DNA of 12,839 nucleotides from an uncultured Chitinophaga sp. (GTDB lineage: Bacteria; Bacteroidota; Bacteroidia; Chitinophagales; Chitinophagaceae). The notes under the pieces were generated by a model. It saw only the letters and a list, made by a program, of their open reading frames with translations. It did no database searches and was not told where the DNA came from. Of this stretch, positions 1-6,574 are shown one piece after another (within the stretch, counting starts at the first letter, position 1; the number at the start of each line of letters is the position of its first letter). Location of the stretch: assembly GCF_937874145.1 (NCBI RefSeq), contig NZ_CALNBI010000441.1, positions 1 to 12,839 of the forward strand, written 5' to 3'. A program made the position numbers and the translations under genes.

Positions 1-69
1 TGGCAGGCTGAAGAGCGCGTCTGCACTGAGGACCGTCGGAATGAGATATAATTTGCCCTTTTGCGTCAT
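1..69 (-). CDS. RsmI-like SAM-dependent methyltransferase (tetrapyrrole methylase family), N-terminal fragment
   Basis: The minus strand reads ATG at 67-69 and stays open to the window edge for 23 codons, MTQKGKLYLIPTVLSADALF then SLP. The K-G-K-L-Y-L-I-P-T start, followed a few residues later by a leucine-proline turn, is what I know from the Bacteroidota branch of RsmI-like tetrapyrrole methylases. RsmI proper 2'-O-methylates C1402 of 16S rRNA using S-adenosylmethionine, and the LYLIPT strand begins the first Rossmann-like domain. The rest of the gene lies outside the window, so neither the SAM site nor the length can be checked. A TAnnTTTG box at 123-130 on the same strand would give a leader of roughly 45 nt, which supports this start. 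Seen: the open frame and the motif. Inferred: the family, from a short fragment. The exact methylation target is not certain. Confidence 0.7.
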   Translation of the reverse strand, partial: MTQKGKLYLIPTVLSADALFSLP

Positions 70-122
70 GTCGGAAGAGTTTGGGAGGTGCCGTTCAGAA
101 TTCCCTGCCGGACCGATTCCGG

Positions 123-130
123 CAAAGATA
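123..130 (-). promoter_or_regulatory. Bacteroidota-type -7 box for the RsmI-like gene
   Basis: The minus strand reads TATCTTTG, a full match to TAnnTTTG, placing the start of transcription near 116 and the ATG about 47 nt later. No TTTG lies at the expected -33 distance, so the promoter may be weak or activator-dependent. A 6-bp inverted repeat, TGCCGG (106-111) and CCGGCA (119-124), covers the predicted start site. Confidence 0.45.
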
Positions 131-161
131 GGATTTCAGGGAGTAACGGGGTTTCCCTGGC

Positions 162-177
162 GCAAAAGTTCTTTTGC
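162..177. promoter_or_regulatory. Inverted repeat GCAAAAG-tt-CTTTTGC, candidate operator
   Basis: Two perfect 7-bp arms (162-168 and 171-177) flank a 2-base centre. The site lies about 32 bp upstream of the -7 box of the RsmI-like gene, in the gap behind the EI24 gene. Its symmetry and position suit binding by a dimeric regulator, but there is no direct evidence for one. Confidence 0.3.
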
Positions 178-328
178 CGGAGAGGGTGGAAAGGTCTTTG
201 AAATATGATTATCGCGCGGCGACATCTGCCCGGTCGGTGAACTTTGCGTAGTTGCCGTGCTTTCCGTATCTCGGCCAATGCATTGCTATCGCACATTTAT
301 CCCGTCGGGAGTTTCCTGCCCGGCCGGG

Positions 329-1108
329 TTATGCTTCCGTCCCCATGGGCAGCCGTTGCTGCTGCAGGTGGATGGTCGCGGCGATTACTGCGTAACAGGG
401 AGCCAGCAGCCATCCGAGGACGGGTATGAACAGGAACAGGTAGAAAACGATGCCATTTCCCATCGCCATCCCTTTATGGTGCCGGATATACGCGATGCTT
501 TGCCGCATCGGCCAGCGGCGGCGCTCGAAACTGTAGTCCATCATTGAAAAGCCGAAATAGTAACATTCTATGAGCATAGCGATCAAAGGCGTCAGCCATC
601 CCAGGATGGGGACAAACGCGAGGATCGCCAGGATGAGCATCAGAGCGGTCTGGTAAACCAGGTTTCGGAGCGACAGGCGGATGCCGCGTACCAGGTCTTT
701 CAGCAACTGCGCAGCGCTGAAAGGGAAATCTTTCCCCTGCATGATGCTTTCCGTCTTTTCCGACAGGTAAGCAAACAACGGTGACCCAACGATCAGGAAG
801 AGATATTTAAAAAAAGAGAAATACATGATCAGGAAGATCATCCTGACCGCCAGGCCCACCAACAGGAACAGGAAGTTGACAAAACTGTTCTGCAGCTCTT
901 CGATCCAGGTTTTCAGCGTCAGCAGGTTGAGGACATAATCGATGAACACGCCTGAGTATTCCCAAACGTAAACGATCCCCGCCACGAACATCAGGCAGTA
1001 AATGATCCCCGGAATGATAATCCACTTCCAAAGCCGGTGAGCCGAAATAAAACGATGGGCGGCGCCATACGACTGAATGGCACCCAGCACTTCTCTTAAT
1101 GAAAACAA
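329..1108 (-). CDS. EI24/CysZ-like multi-pass membrane protein
   Basis: This 259-residue protein has hydrophobic stretches at about 28-50, 76-115 (probably two passes), 151-190 (probably two) and 218-247, giving around six membrane segments. The motif SPLFAYLSEKTE at 109-120, after a long hydrophobic pair, resembles the EI24 (etoposide-induced 2.4)/CysZ family, and the length is close to CysZ-type sulfate permeases. A sulfate-uptake role is known for proteobacterial CysZ; for this distant Bacteroidota member the substrate is unknown. The start is TTG at 1106-1108. The frame stays open upstream to a stop in the glycosylase leader without offering an ATG, and the next Met is residue 40, inside the first membrane helix, so TTG is the most reasonable choice. 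The gene is divergent from the DNA glycosylase, with about 93 bp between the starts. No clear terminator follows its TAA. Confidence 0.75.
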   Translation of the reverse strand: MFSLREVLGAIQSYGAAHRFISAHRLWKWIIIPGIIYCLMFVAGIVYVWEYSGVFIDYVLNLLTLKTWIEELQNSFVNFLFLLVGLAVRMIFLIMYFSFFKYLFLIVGSPLFAYLSEKTESIMQGKDFPFSAAQLLKDLVRGIRLSLRNLVYQTALMLILAILAFVPILGWLTPLIAMLIECYYFGFSMMDYSFERRRWPMRQSIAYIRHHKGMAMGNGIVFYLFLFIPVLGWLLAPCYAVIAATIHLQQQRLPMGTEA

Positions 1109-1201
1109 CGTTTGCGCTTTTTTAGAATGGTAGCAAAATATGGATGGAGTTTTTGCTCAAGCAACGGATGGGTCGAACGTAAATTAGTACTATTTTTCAG
1201 T

Positions 1202-1813
1202 ATGCCTAAACTAGAACGTGCATTTTATCTGGAAAAAAATGTCCTGAAAGTCGCAAAGTCTTTACTGGGGAAGGTTTTAGTTACGGAAACCGACGGACTC
1301 CGCACTTCGGGACGGATTGTGGAAACGGAAGCTTACAACGGAGCTGTTGACAGGGCATCACATGCCTGGAATAACCGCCGCACCGGGCGGACGGAGATCA
1401 TGTTTGCCGAAGGCGGCGTTTCGTATGTCTACCTCTGCTACGGCATCCACCATCTCTTCAATGTGGTCACCAACATCCGGGATGTCCCGCATGCAGTGCT
1501 CGTCCGGGCATTGGAGCCCCTGGAAGGTATTCCCGTCATGCTGGAACGGACCGGCAAGCCGAAGCTGGACTTTACCCTGACCTCCGGCCCCGGCAGCTTA
1601 TCCAAAGCGCTCGGCATTAGCACGGCGCTAACCGGCCAGGATCTCATGGGCGACCGTATCTGGATAGAAGACGCCCCGCCCGTTCCCGCGCGGAATATTG
1701 TTGCCGGCACCCGTGTAGGTGTTGCCTACGCGATGGAAGATGCCTATCTGCCCTATCGGTTTTCGATCCGCGGCAGCAAATGGGTAAGCCGGGGAAAAGG
1801 GCTTGAGCGTTGA
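1202..1813 (+). CDS. mpg: 3-methyladenine DNA glycosylase (AAG/MPG family)
   Basis: This monofunctional base-excision repair enzyme removes alkylated purines such as 3-methyladenine, and often hypoxanthine, from DNA. At 203 residues it has normal length for the bacterial AAG family. Landmarks visible in the translation are GRIVETEAY at 37-45, where E43 lines up with the catalytic glutamate of human AAG (E125) and Y45 with Y127; H54, matching H136; the YVYLCYG segment with Y77 and then N87, matching Y159 and N169; VRALEP around R102, matching R182; and TSGPGSLSKALGI at 127-139. I chose the ATG at 1202 because homology starts at ERAFYL; an in-frame ATG at 1112 would add 30 residues that do not look like the family and would reach almost to the divergent EI24 gene. 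It appears to be transcribed alone, and I see no convincing terminator after the TGA. Confidence 0.93.
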   Translation: MPKLERAFYLEKNVLKVAKSLLGKVLVTETDGLRTSGRIVETEAYNGAVDRASHAWNNRRTGRTEIMFAEGGVSYVYLCYGIHHLFNVVTNIRDVPHAVLVRALEPLEGIPVMLERTGKPKLDFTLTSGPGSLSKALGISTALTGQDLMGDRIWIEDAPPVPARNIVAGTRVGVAYAMEDAYLPYRFSIRGSKWVSRGKGLER

Positions 1814-2065
1814 GCAGTGGAGGATGATTTGGGTGCTTCTTACCTGGTAGCGGGGAATAATAATGCAGAAGTGCAGCTTGATAAACCTGGCCATTACATG
1901 TCAGCAATCGGATGTATGGTGGATTTTGTAGAAGGGCTCTTGCGTTGGGTTTGCCGGACGGCTAATACGGCTCTTCTTCCCGCTTGCCGGCACCGGCTCC
2001 ATGGAAGGATTGGGTAAAAAGGCGAGTGTATGAGTTTGCAGGGCGAGTGGTTGCTGGTTGTTGTC

Positions 2066-2093
2066 GCCAAGTTTTCGTGTGTGACGACTTGGC
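2066..2093. other. Hairpin (7-bp stem plus inner 3 bp)
   Basis: GCCAAGT at 2066-2072 is complementary to ACTTGGC at 2087-2093, and inside the loop CGT (2076-2078) can pair with ACG (2084-2086). No T-tract follows on either strand, so this does not look like an intrinsic terminator. Its function is unknown. Confidence 0.35.
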
Positions 2094-2135
2094 AGGGCTT
2101 TAATACGGTGGTAAAATTTGGGCAGGAAGCTTCAT

Positions 2136-2385
2136 TCCCTTTCAGGCCGGGAACCTGGCGCAGTCGTATGCGTCAGAAATCAAGATGGCAGCGGATGCTG
2201 TTATTGCTGAATGGTTTAGTTTGCCAGTAATAGTTCATCAGGAAATTTGAAAATCTCGTGCATTGAACCGTCGCAGAATGTGTAACGTGGAAGTAGTAAC
2301 CGGGCCATGAGGTATTGTTACTTAAAAGCTTGTTGTTTGACCGGCGCGTCAACGGTCCCAGTTGCTTCTCTCCCTTTCAGGCCGG
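2136..2385 (+). repeat. Dispersed direct repeat, copies at 2136-2150 and 2371-2385
   Basis: The 15-mer TCCCTTTCAGGCCGG occurs exactly at 2136-2150 and again at 2371-2385, 235 bp apart. Similarity extends loosely on both sides: GCTTC just upstream, and an ACC..GGCGC-like stretch followed by a GTATGCG/GTGCATG-like stretch downstream. Two such copies in a gene-poor stretch suggest a local duplication or a small repeat family. Confidence 0.55.
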
Positions 2386-2441
2386 CACCAGGGCGCGAGT
2401 GCATGTGAATGGAGCGCTTAAACCTTGAAACAAATACGCAT

Positions 2442-2475
2442 CTCGTTTCAGTAGAAGTACATCTGCCGAAACGAG
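2442..2475. other. Inverted repeat with perfect 8-bp arms
   Basis: CTCGTTTC (2442-2449) pairs with GAAACGAG (2468-2475) around an 18-base loop. It lies about 50 bp beyond the 3' end of the PorP-like gene. Neither strand shows an adjacent T-run, so it may be an RNA-stabilising stem or a protein site rather than a terminator. Confidence 0.4.
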
Positions 2476-2504
2476 GACAAAGTTGTAAGTAGATAAATTA
2501 TTGA

Positions 2505-2540
2505 GAAAAAGCCCGCCGGGAAAGGATCAGAACTTCGGGC
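2505..2540 (-). terminator. Weak candidate terminator of the PorP-like gene
   Basis: On the minus strand GCCCG (2536-2540, still inside the coding sequence) can pair with CGGGC (2511-2515), followed directly by TTTTT (2506-2510). The stem is only 5 bp with a long loop. The position and T-run fit a terminator, but the energy would be modest. Confidence 0.35.
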
Positions 2541-3543
2541 ACAGGGTACCGTTCTTGTTGCTGTCGCCTTTTTTACCGATGTAGATGACAGAAATCTCCA
2601 TGCCGCCGCGGTAATTGGAAGCCGGCTTCAGGGTAGATACGTTCATGTCGTAGCTCAAGCCTACTTTGAAGCTGTTGAACTCAAGTCCCACATACGGGTT
2701 CACCGCATCTTTCAACCGGAACCAGGAACCCACGTAAAAAATGGTGGGTGCATCGGGCATATCATTGAGCAGGAAGCCGTAAGCCGCGCCCATCGTGGTT
2801 TCTACAGCCTGGTTCTGGCGCATGTAGTGCGCGCTGAAGTGGATGCGGTTGCCGCCGTTCACAGGGAACGAACCGCCGCCATGCACCGTGTACCGATAGC
2901 TCAAACGGTTATTGTTGTTGTCAAGGAAAGTTTCGGTCGGTTGCGTGAAGTGATAGTAAGAAGCGCCAAGGTAGATGTTGGATGATTCTCCCACCAGGCC
3001 GCTATACAGCAATCCCACGTTATAATCCAGGTAGGAAATATTAGGATTCATAATCGTTTCGCCACTCGGCAACGAAGGGTCGTAACCGTTATCCCCGATC
3101 TGCTGCTCGAATATCAATTTACTCTGGTCCACACGCTTCTGTACCAACGCCATCTGCACCCCCAGCCCCAAAGTATGGTTCCCTTCCACGTCCAGCCCTT
3201 TGTGGTAGGCCGTGCTCGCCGCTACGAAGTTGGACGTCAGTGCCCCCGCGCCCGTCTTATCGTACAACGCCAGAATACCTACTCCCCAGGTATCCGTATA
3301 TGGAATGGAATTCTTCAAAATGCCGAAATCCGCCGCCAAAGTCCCCGTAATATAAGGAGACGCGATACTGCGCCATTGACTGCGGTAATTGCCGGATAAA
3401 CGAAGGTCGCCGGAGAAGTACCCCGTAAATGCCGGGTTCAGCGTGAGCGGAGACGCAAAGAACTGCGTAAAGTGCGGGTCCTGCGCCCTCACAGGGCTGA
3501 ATGCATAAAGGGCTATGGTTAATAGGAGTAGTAGTTTTTTCAT
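2527..3543 (-). CDS. PorP/SprF family type IX secretion system membrane protein
   Basis: The protein has 338 residues with a clear signal peptide (MKKLLLLLTIALYAFSPVRA, cleavage before QDP). The mature start QDPHFTQFFASPLTLNPAFTG is the hallmark of the PorP/SprF family, and the alternating hydrophobic pattern with many aromatic residues fits an outer-membrane beta-barrel. The C-terminus ends in CPKF, a common family ending. Known members work with the type IX secretion system and gliding motility: SprF helps export the adhesin SprB in Flavobacterium, and other copies assist cargo proteins that lie next to them. Here no large adhesin or cargo gene is adjacent: upp lies upstream and a gene-poor region downstream, so this seems to be an orphan paralogue. 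A TTTG-N19-TACCTTAG promoter precedes it. Family assignment is strong; the specific cargo is unknown. Confidence 0.9.
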   Translation of the reverse strand: MKKLLLLLTIALYAFSPVRAQDPHFTQFFASPLTLNPAFTGYFSGDLRLSGNYRSQWRSIASPYITGTLAADFGILKNSIPYTDTWGVGILALYDKTGAGALTSNFVAASTAYHKGLDVEGNHTLGLGVQMALVQKRVDQSKLIFEQQIGDNGYDPSLPSGETIMNPNISYLDYNVGLLYSGLVGESSNIYLGASYYHFTQPTETFLDNNNNRLSYRYTVHGGGSFPVNGGNRIHFSAHYMRQNQAVETTMGAAYGFLLNDMPDAPTIFYVGSWFRLKDAVNPYVGLEFNSFKVGLSYDMNVSTLKPASNYRGGMEISVIYIGKKGDSNKNGTLCPKF

Positions 3544-3588
3544 TTCAATACTTCGTCAGTTAAAGGCTGATAGGGACACTATACAATG

Positions 3589-3619
3589 CTAAGGTAGAAA
3601 ATCAATTTCATATTTCAAA
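3589..3619 (-). promoter_or_regulatory. Promoter of the PorP-like gene (TTTG-N19-TACCTTAG)
   Basis: On the minus strand TTTG (3616-3619) is followed after exactly 19 bases by TACCTTAG (3589-3596), which matches TAnnTTTG except at one position. This is the usual Bacteroidota -33/-7 arrangement. It predicts transcription from about 3582 and a leader of around 40 nt. Confidence 0.6.
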
Positions 3620-3620
3620 T

Positions 3621-3659
3621 TAAATCTATATAACAGCGCGGAGCGTTGATTTAGATTTA
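3621..3659. promoter_or_regulatory. Inverted repeat TAAATCTA/TAGATTTA just upstream of the PorP promoter
   Basis: Perfect 8-bp arms at 3621-3628 and 3652-3659 enclose 23 bases that include a smaller CGC/GCG stem. The left arm begins two bases from the -33 element, so a protein bound here could touch RNA polymerase. Regulatory use is inferred from position only. Confidence 0.35.
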
Positions 3660-3668
3660 GTTGTGAAT

Positions 3669-3709
3669 ACCAGTGCCAATTCGTAGGATATTTATGCTTC
3701 ACCAGTGCC
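3669..3709. repeat. Direct repeat ACCAGTGCC, two copies 32 bp apart
   Basis: ACCAGTGCC is found at 3669-3677 and 3701-3709, a spacing of 32 bp, about three helical turns. Both copies lie between upp and the PorP-like gene, upstream of the latter's promoter. They may be tandem binding sites. Confidence 0.4.
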
Positions 3710-3738
3710 TATCTTAAAACGCGGATTTTCCATTTTTG

Positions 3739-4392
3739 TTACTGCTGCACCTTCTCCCCGAATGCCAGGTCGCCCGCATCGCCCAGCCCCGGAACAATAT
3801 ACCCCTTAGCCGTGAGCTCGTCGTCGATATCTCCCGCCCAAATGCTGATATGCGCATCGGCGTTCCGCTGAACATATTCGATCCCAATCGTACAAGCGAT
3901 AGCCGTAACAATATGAATATGAGCAGGTTTGCCAAATTCTCCCAGGTGCTCGATGGTTTTTACCAAAGAGGCGCCCGTCGCCAGCATAGGGTCACTCAGG
4001 ATCAGCACCTTCCCGTCCAGCGGGGGACAGGATACATACTCCAGCCTGATCTCGAAAGACCCGTCCCGGTTATGCTTGCGGTAGGCGGAAATAAATGCAT
4101 GGTCGGCCTTATCGAAATAATTGACCAGGCCCTGGTGCATCGCCAGCCCGGCCCGCAAAATGGTACCGATGACCGGCTGGTGCTTCAGCACCTGAACATG
4201 CGCGCTCCCCAGCGGAGTTTCCACTTCCTTGTCCACATACATCAGCGATTTGCTGATCTCGTAGGCGGCCACTTCTCCCAGGCGTTCCAGGTTGCGGCGG
4301 AACCGCATCCGGTCAGCCTGAATTACCTCGTCCCTTATCTCGCTCATCCACTCGCCTACCAGTGAGTTGGTGTCACTCAAATTGATTATCAT
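3739..4392 (-). CDS. upp: Uracil phosphoribosyltransferase
   Basis: This cytoplasmic enzyme converts uracil and PRPP to UMP and pyrophosphate, the main step of uracil salvage. The 217-residue product has the normal family length. The PRPP-binding loop is VLILSDPMLATGAS at 129-142, with the acidic residue pair of other phosphoribosyltransferases replaced by the D-P-M-L-A-T-G-A form typical of UPRT. The uracil-binding segment is GYIVPGLGDAGDL at 197-209. TILRAGLAM at 77-85 is the other conserved UPRT segment. The start is ATG at 4390-4392, with no better upstream option. The gene lies between the VWA gene and the PorP-like gene on the same strand, but a strong terminator upstream and about 195 bp downstream suggest it is its own unit. 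I see no clear promoter; a TATTTTGG-like stretch near 4419-4426 is only a weak candidate. Confidence 0.95.
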   Translation of the reverse strand: MIINLSDTNSLVGEWMSEIRDEVIQADRMRFRRNLERLGEVAAYEISKSLMYVDKEVETPLGSAHVQVLKHQPVIGTILRAGLAMHQGLVNYFDKADHAFISAYRKHNRDGSFEIRLEYVSCPPLDGKVLILSDPMLATGASLVKTIEHLGEFGKPAHIHIVTAIACTIGIEYVQRNADAHISIWAGDIDDELTAKGYIVPGLGDAGDLAFGEKVQQ

Positions 4393-4551
4393 AACCCTGC
4401 TGTTTTGCGTTCATGCCAAAATAGCATTTTTTTCGCTACCCGGGCGCTTTTTCCGCTATGATAACAATTGCGCCTTCCAGTGCTGTTGCAGATTTGACCC
4501 CGGCTGTATCTCCTCGCCGCAAACGCCTTCCCGCGACGGAATTTGGGGGTG

Positions 4552-4590
4552 AAAAAGTCCTCCCCGCGCAATCCGGGATCACGCGGGGAG
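4552..4590 (-). terminator. Strong intrinsic terminator of the VWA gene
   Basis: Minus-strand transcripts ending the VWA gene reach CTCCCCGCG (4582-4590), which pairs perfectly over 9 bp with CGCGGGGAG (4560-4568) around a 13-base loop. Then come GAC and TTTTT (4552-4556). It starts 26 bp after the stop codon. Confidence 0.85.
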
Positions 4591-4615
4591 AACGCCTGTT
4601 TTTCCTGCAATGATT

Positions 4616-6481
4616 TTAATCTTTACGCGCAATATCTTCCAGCGCCATCGCCTGTTTGATCATTTGCACCAGCTGCCCGCGGTACCCCTCGGCATCGGCC
4701 CCCTTCAGCCCGCTGAGGAGCGCCAAAGCCTCCGTATAACTCGACTTCCCGGCATATTCACTCTTCCGCAGCAGCATCCCGAACTGCGCCGCCGCCACTG
4801 CCAGCCTAAAACTTTCAGGGCTTGCCCCGATCGAAACCGGGCTACCCTTCAACGCATGCGCCAGCAGCCGGCTGGAACCGCCGTCGGGCCGCTTGTACCG
4901 CACCTTAACCGTCAGCACCTCATCGCTGCGGGTAACCGGCGCCTCCGTGACCTGGTACTTCAGCGGGTCCACGTCCGGACCGTCTAATTTCACGCCGGGA
5001 GGCACCAATTCGTACAGCGCCGTTACGCTATGCCCGGAACCCATCTCGCCGGCATCTTTCCTGTCGTCGTTGAAATCCTCGTTTTCCAGCAGCCGGTTCT
5101 CGTAACCAATCAGCCGGTAAGCCTGCACCTTCGCGGGATTGAACTCCACCTGCAGCTTCACGTCTTTAGCAATGGTGAACAACGTGCCGCCGAACTCCGT
5201 GGAGAACGTGCGGCGGGCCTCGTCGAAATTGTCGATATAAGCATAGTTTCCGTTTCCTTTATCCGCCAGCGTCTCCAGCCGGTTGTCCTTGTAATTGCCC
5301 ATGCCGAACCCCAGCACCGAAAGATATACATTCCCTTCCCGCTCCTTTTCGATCAGGCGTTCCAGTTCCCCCACATCCGAAATCCCTACGTTGAAATCGC
5401 CATCAGTAGCGAGGATGACGCGGTTATTGCCGCCCCTGATATAATGCTCCTTTGCCGTGGCATACGCCAGCTGAATCCCCGCGCCCCCGGCCGTGCTGCC
5501 ACCCGCTTCCAGGCGGTCGATGGCGCTGAGGATCGCGTCTTTATTGTTCCCCGTTGTCGAAGGCAGGGAAAGCCCCGCCGCCCCGGCATACACCACGATC
5601 GAAACACGGTCCTGCGGCCGCAGCTGTTTCACCAGCAACCGGAACGCCTGTTTCACCAGCGGCAACCGGTTAGCGCCCGACATCGACCCCGAAACATCGA
5701 TCAAAAAAACGAGGTTGCTGGCTGGCAGGTTATCGGTCGGGATTTTCCGTCCCTGGATACCGATCCTTACCAGCTGGTGCGCCGGGTTCCAGGGGCATTG
5801 CGCCATATCCGCGTGGATCGCCACAGGTGCGTCGCCGGCAGGTTGCGGGTAATCATACTCGAAGTAATTGATCAGTTCTTCCACCCGCACCGCATCCTTC
5901 ACGGGAATATTGCCCAGGTTCAGCATATTCCGCACCAGCGAAAACGACGCTTTGTCAACATCAGATGAAAACGTACTCAAAGGCTGCTGCTTCGTAAACC
6001 GGTAGCGGTTTTCCTTAATGGCGCCAAATTCGTCGCGGCTGGCGGAAGGAATGTAACCTCCGCCGGACATTCTTTTTTCGCTGGCGGCCGGCGCCATCGC
6101 GATTCCGCGAATCTGGACGTTGGAATAGGAAACAGATTTCCGTTGCGTCGCGTATCCCACCACCGTAACCTCCTGCAGCGCCTGCACCGAAGGCGTGAGC
6201 TCGATCAGCACCGCCGTGTCCTGCGCTGTAAAGGATTTTACCAGTTTGTTATACCCGATCCACGACACCTCCAGCGCAAAATTTCCCTTCCGAACATGAC
6301 AGGTAAATTTGCCCGTGCTGTCGGTCAGCGAGCCGAAATGCGTACCGTCGATGCGGACCGTAGCGCCCGGAATGGGATCTTTGGTGTTGATGTCGAGTAC
6401 TTTTCCGGTGATCCGGACCGTCTGGGCAAAAATTTGCCCGCACGCCAGTATACAGACGCATAGCAGGTGAATGCGTTTCAT
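4616..6481 (-). CDS. Secreted VWA-domain protein of the YfbK type with an N-terminal CarboxypepD_reg-like domain
   Basis: The 621-residue protein begins with a signal peptide (cleavage likely after A19, IFA|QT). Residues 22-98 form a carboxypeptidase-regulatory-like beta domain (VRITGKVLDINTKDPIPGAT), followed by EVTVVGYATQRKSV at 104-117, the segment that in TonB-dependent receptors links this domain to the plug. Residues 145-235 match the vWF_N region (YIPSASRDEFGAIKENRYRF). A von Willebrand A domain covers about 255-425 with an intact metal site: D262-x-S264-x-S266, T330 and D360. Residues 435-613 fit the C-terminal domain paired with VWA in YfbK-like proteins (DUF3520). Such proteins are secreted or envelope proteins that probably bind partners through the metal site; no reaction is known. 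A strong terminator closes it, and the divergent anmK starts 94 bp away. The domain reading is solid, the function open. Confidence 0.88.
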   Translation of the reverse strand: MKRIHLLCVCILACGQIFAQTVRITGKVLDINTKDPIPGATVRIDGTHFGSLTDSTGKFTCHVRKGNFALEVSWIGYNKLVKSFTAQDTAVLIELTPSVQALQEVTVVGYATQRKSVSYSNVQIRGIAMAPAASEKRMSGGGYIPSASRDEFGAIKENRYRFTKQQPLSTFSSDVDKASFSLVRNMLNLGNIPVKDAVRVEELINYFEYDYPQPAGDAPVAIHADMAQCPWNPAHQLVRIGIQGRKIPTDNLPASNLVFLIDVSGSMSGANRLPLVKQAFRLLVKQLRPQDRVSIVVYAGAAGLSLPSTTGNNKDAILSAIDRLEAGGSTAGGAGIQLAYATAKEHYIRGGNNRVILATDGDFNVGISDVGELERLIEKEREGNVYLSVLGFGMGNYKDNRLETLADKGNGNYAYIDNFDEARRTFSTEFGGTLFTIAKDVKLQVEFNPAKVQAYRLIGYENRLLENEDFNDDRKDAGEMGSGHSVTALYELVPPGVKLDGPDVDPLKYQVTEAPVTRSDEVLTVKVRYKRPDGGSSRLLAHALKGSPVSIGASPESFRLAVAAAQFGMLLRKSEYAGKSSYTEALALLSGLKGADAEGYRGQLVQMIKQAMALEDIARKD

Positions 6482-6552
6482 GATCGGGTAGGTTTGTTTC
6501 CCTACGGATGCAGATCACCCGCCCGATTCCATAAAAAAAGCCGGCCTTCCAT

Positions 6553-6560
6553 TATCTTTG
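6553..6560 (+). promoter_or_regulatory. -7 box TATCTTTG of anmK
   Basis: TATCTTTG matches TAnnTTTG fully and ends 14 bases before the anmK ATG, predicting a leader of under 10 nt. No TTTG lies at the -33 position (an A-run occupies it). The box also argues for the ATG at 6575 over an upstream ATG at 6467. Confidence 0.5.
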
Positions 6561-6574
6561 CCAAAATTTCTTTC

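Larger units (their letters stand above)
1814..2526. other. Long intergenic region without a convincing gene
   Basis: These 713 bp lie between the converging glycosylase and PorP-like genes. Two short open frames (1817-2017 and 2030-2230, + strand) give peptides that I do not recognise and that lack supporting signals. The region does hold structure: a hairpin at 2066-2093 (GCCAAGT/ACTTGGC with an inner CGT/ACG), a 15-base exact repeat at 2136-2150 and 2371-2385, and an 8-bp stem at 2442-2475. It could be decayed coding sequence, a small RNA locus or a long 3' region, and I cannot decide which. Confidence 0.6.

Noticed and set aside
66..296. Minus-strand open frame of 76 residues
   Set aside because: It overlaps the start of the RsmI-like gene in another frame, covers its promoter box, and its arginine-rich translation resembles no protein I know.
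1112..1201. N-terminal extension of the DNA glycosylase
   Set aside because: The 30 extra residues do not resemble the family and would leave almost no room for the divergent EI24 gene's promoter.
1817..2230. Two plus-strand frames (1817-2017, 2030-2230) as small genes
   Set aside because: No recognisable domain, no promoter box or start support, and composition unlike the neighbouring genes.
5030..5968. 312-residue plus-strand frame opposite the VWA gene
   Set aside because: It is antisense to a clearly real gene; its His/Arg/Pro-rich sequence is typical of a shadow frame in GC-rich DNA.
6424..6481. Lipoprotein signal in the VWA protein (C14 after LA)
   Set aside because: The hydrophobic stretch before C14 is short and the -2 position is Leu; the later FA|QT site fits ordinary signal peptidase better.
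6530..6547. Minus-strand GCCGGC plus seven T as a terminator
   Set aside because: The stem is only a 6-base self-complementary word with no loop, and no minus-strand gene ends there; it lies upstream of the VWA start.
6467..6574. Upstream start for anmK at 6467
   Set aside because: The extra 36 residues do not belong to the family, overlap the VWA start and precede the TATCTTTG promoter box.
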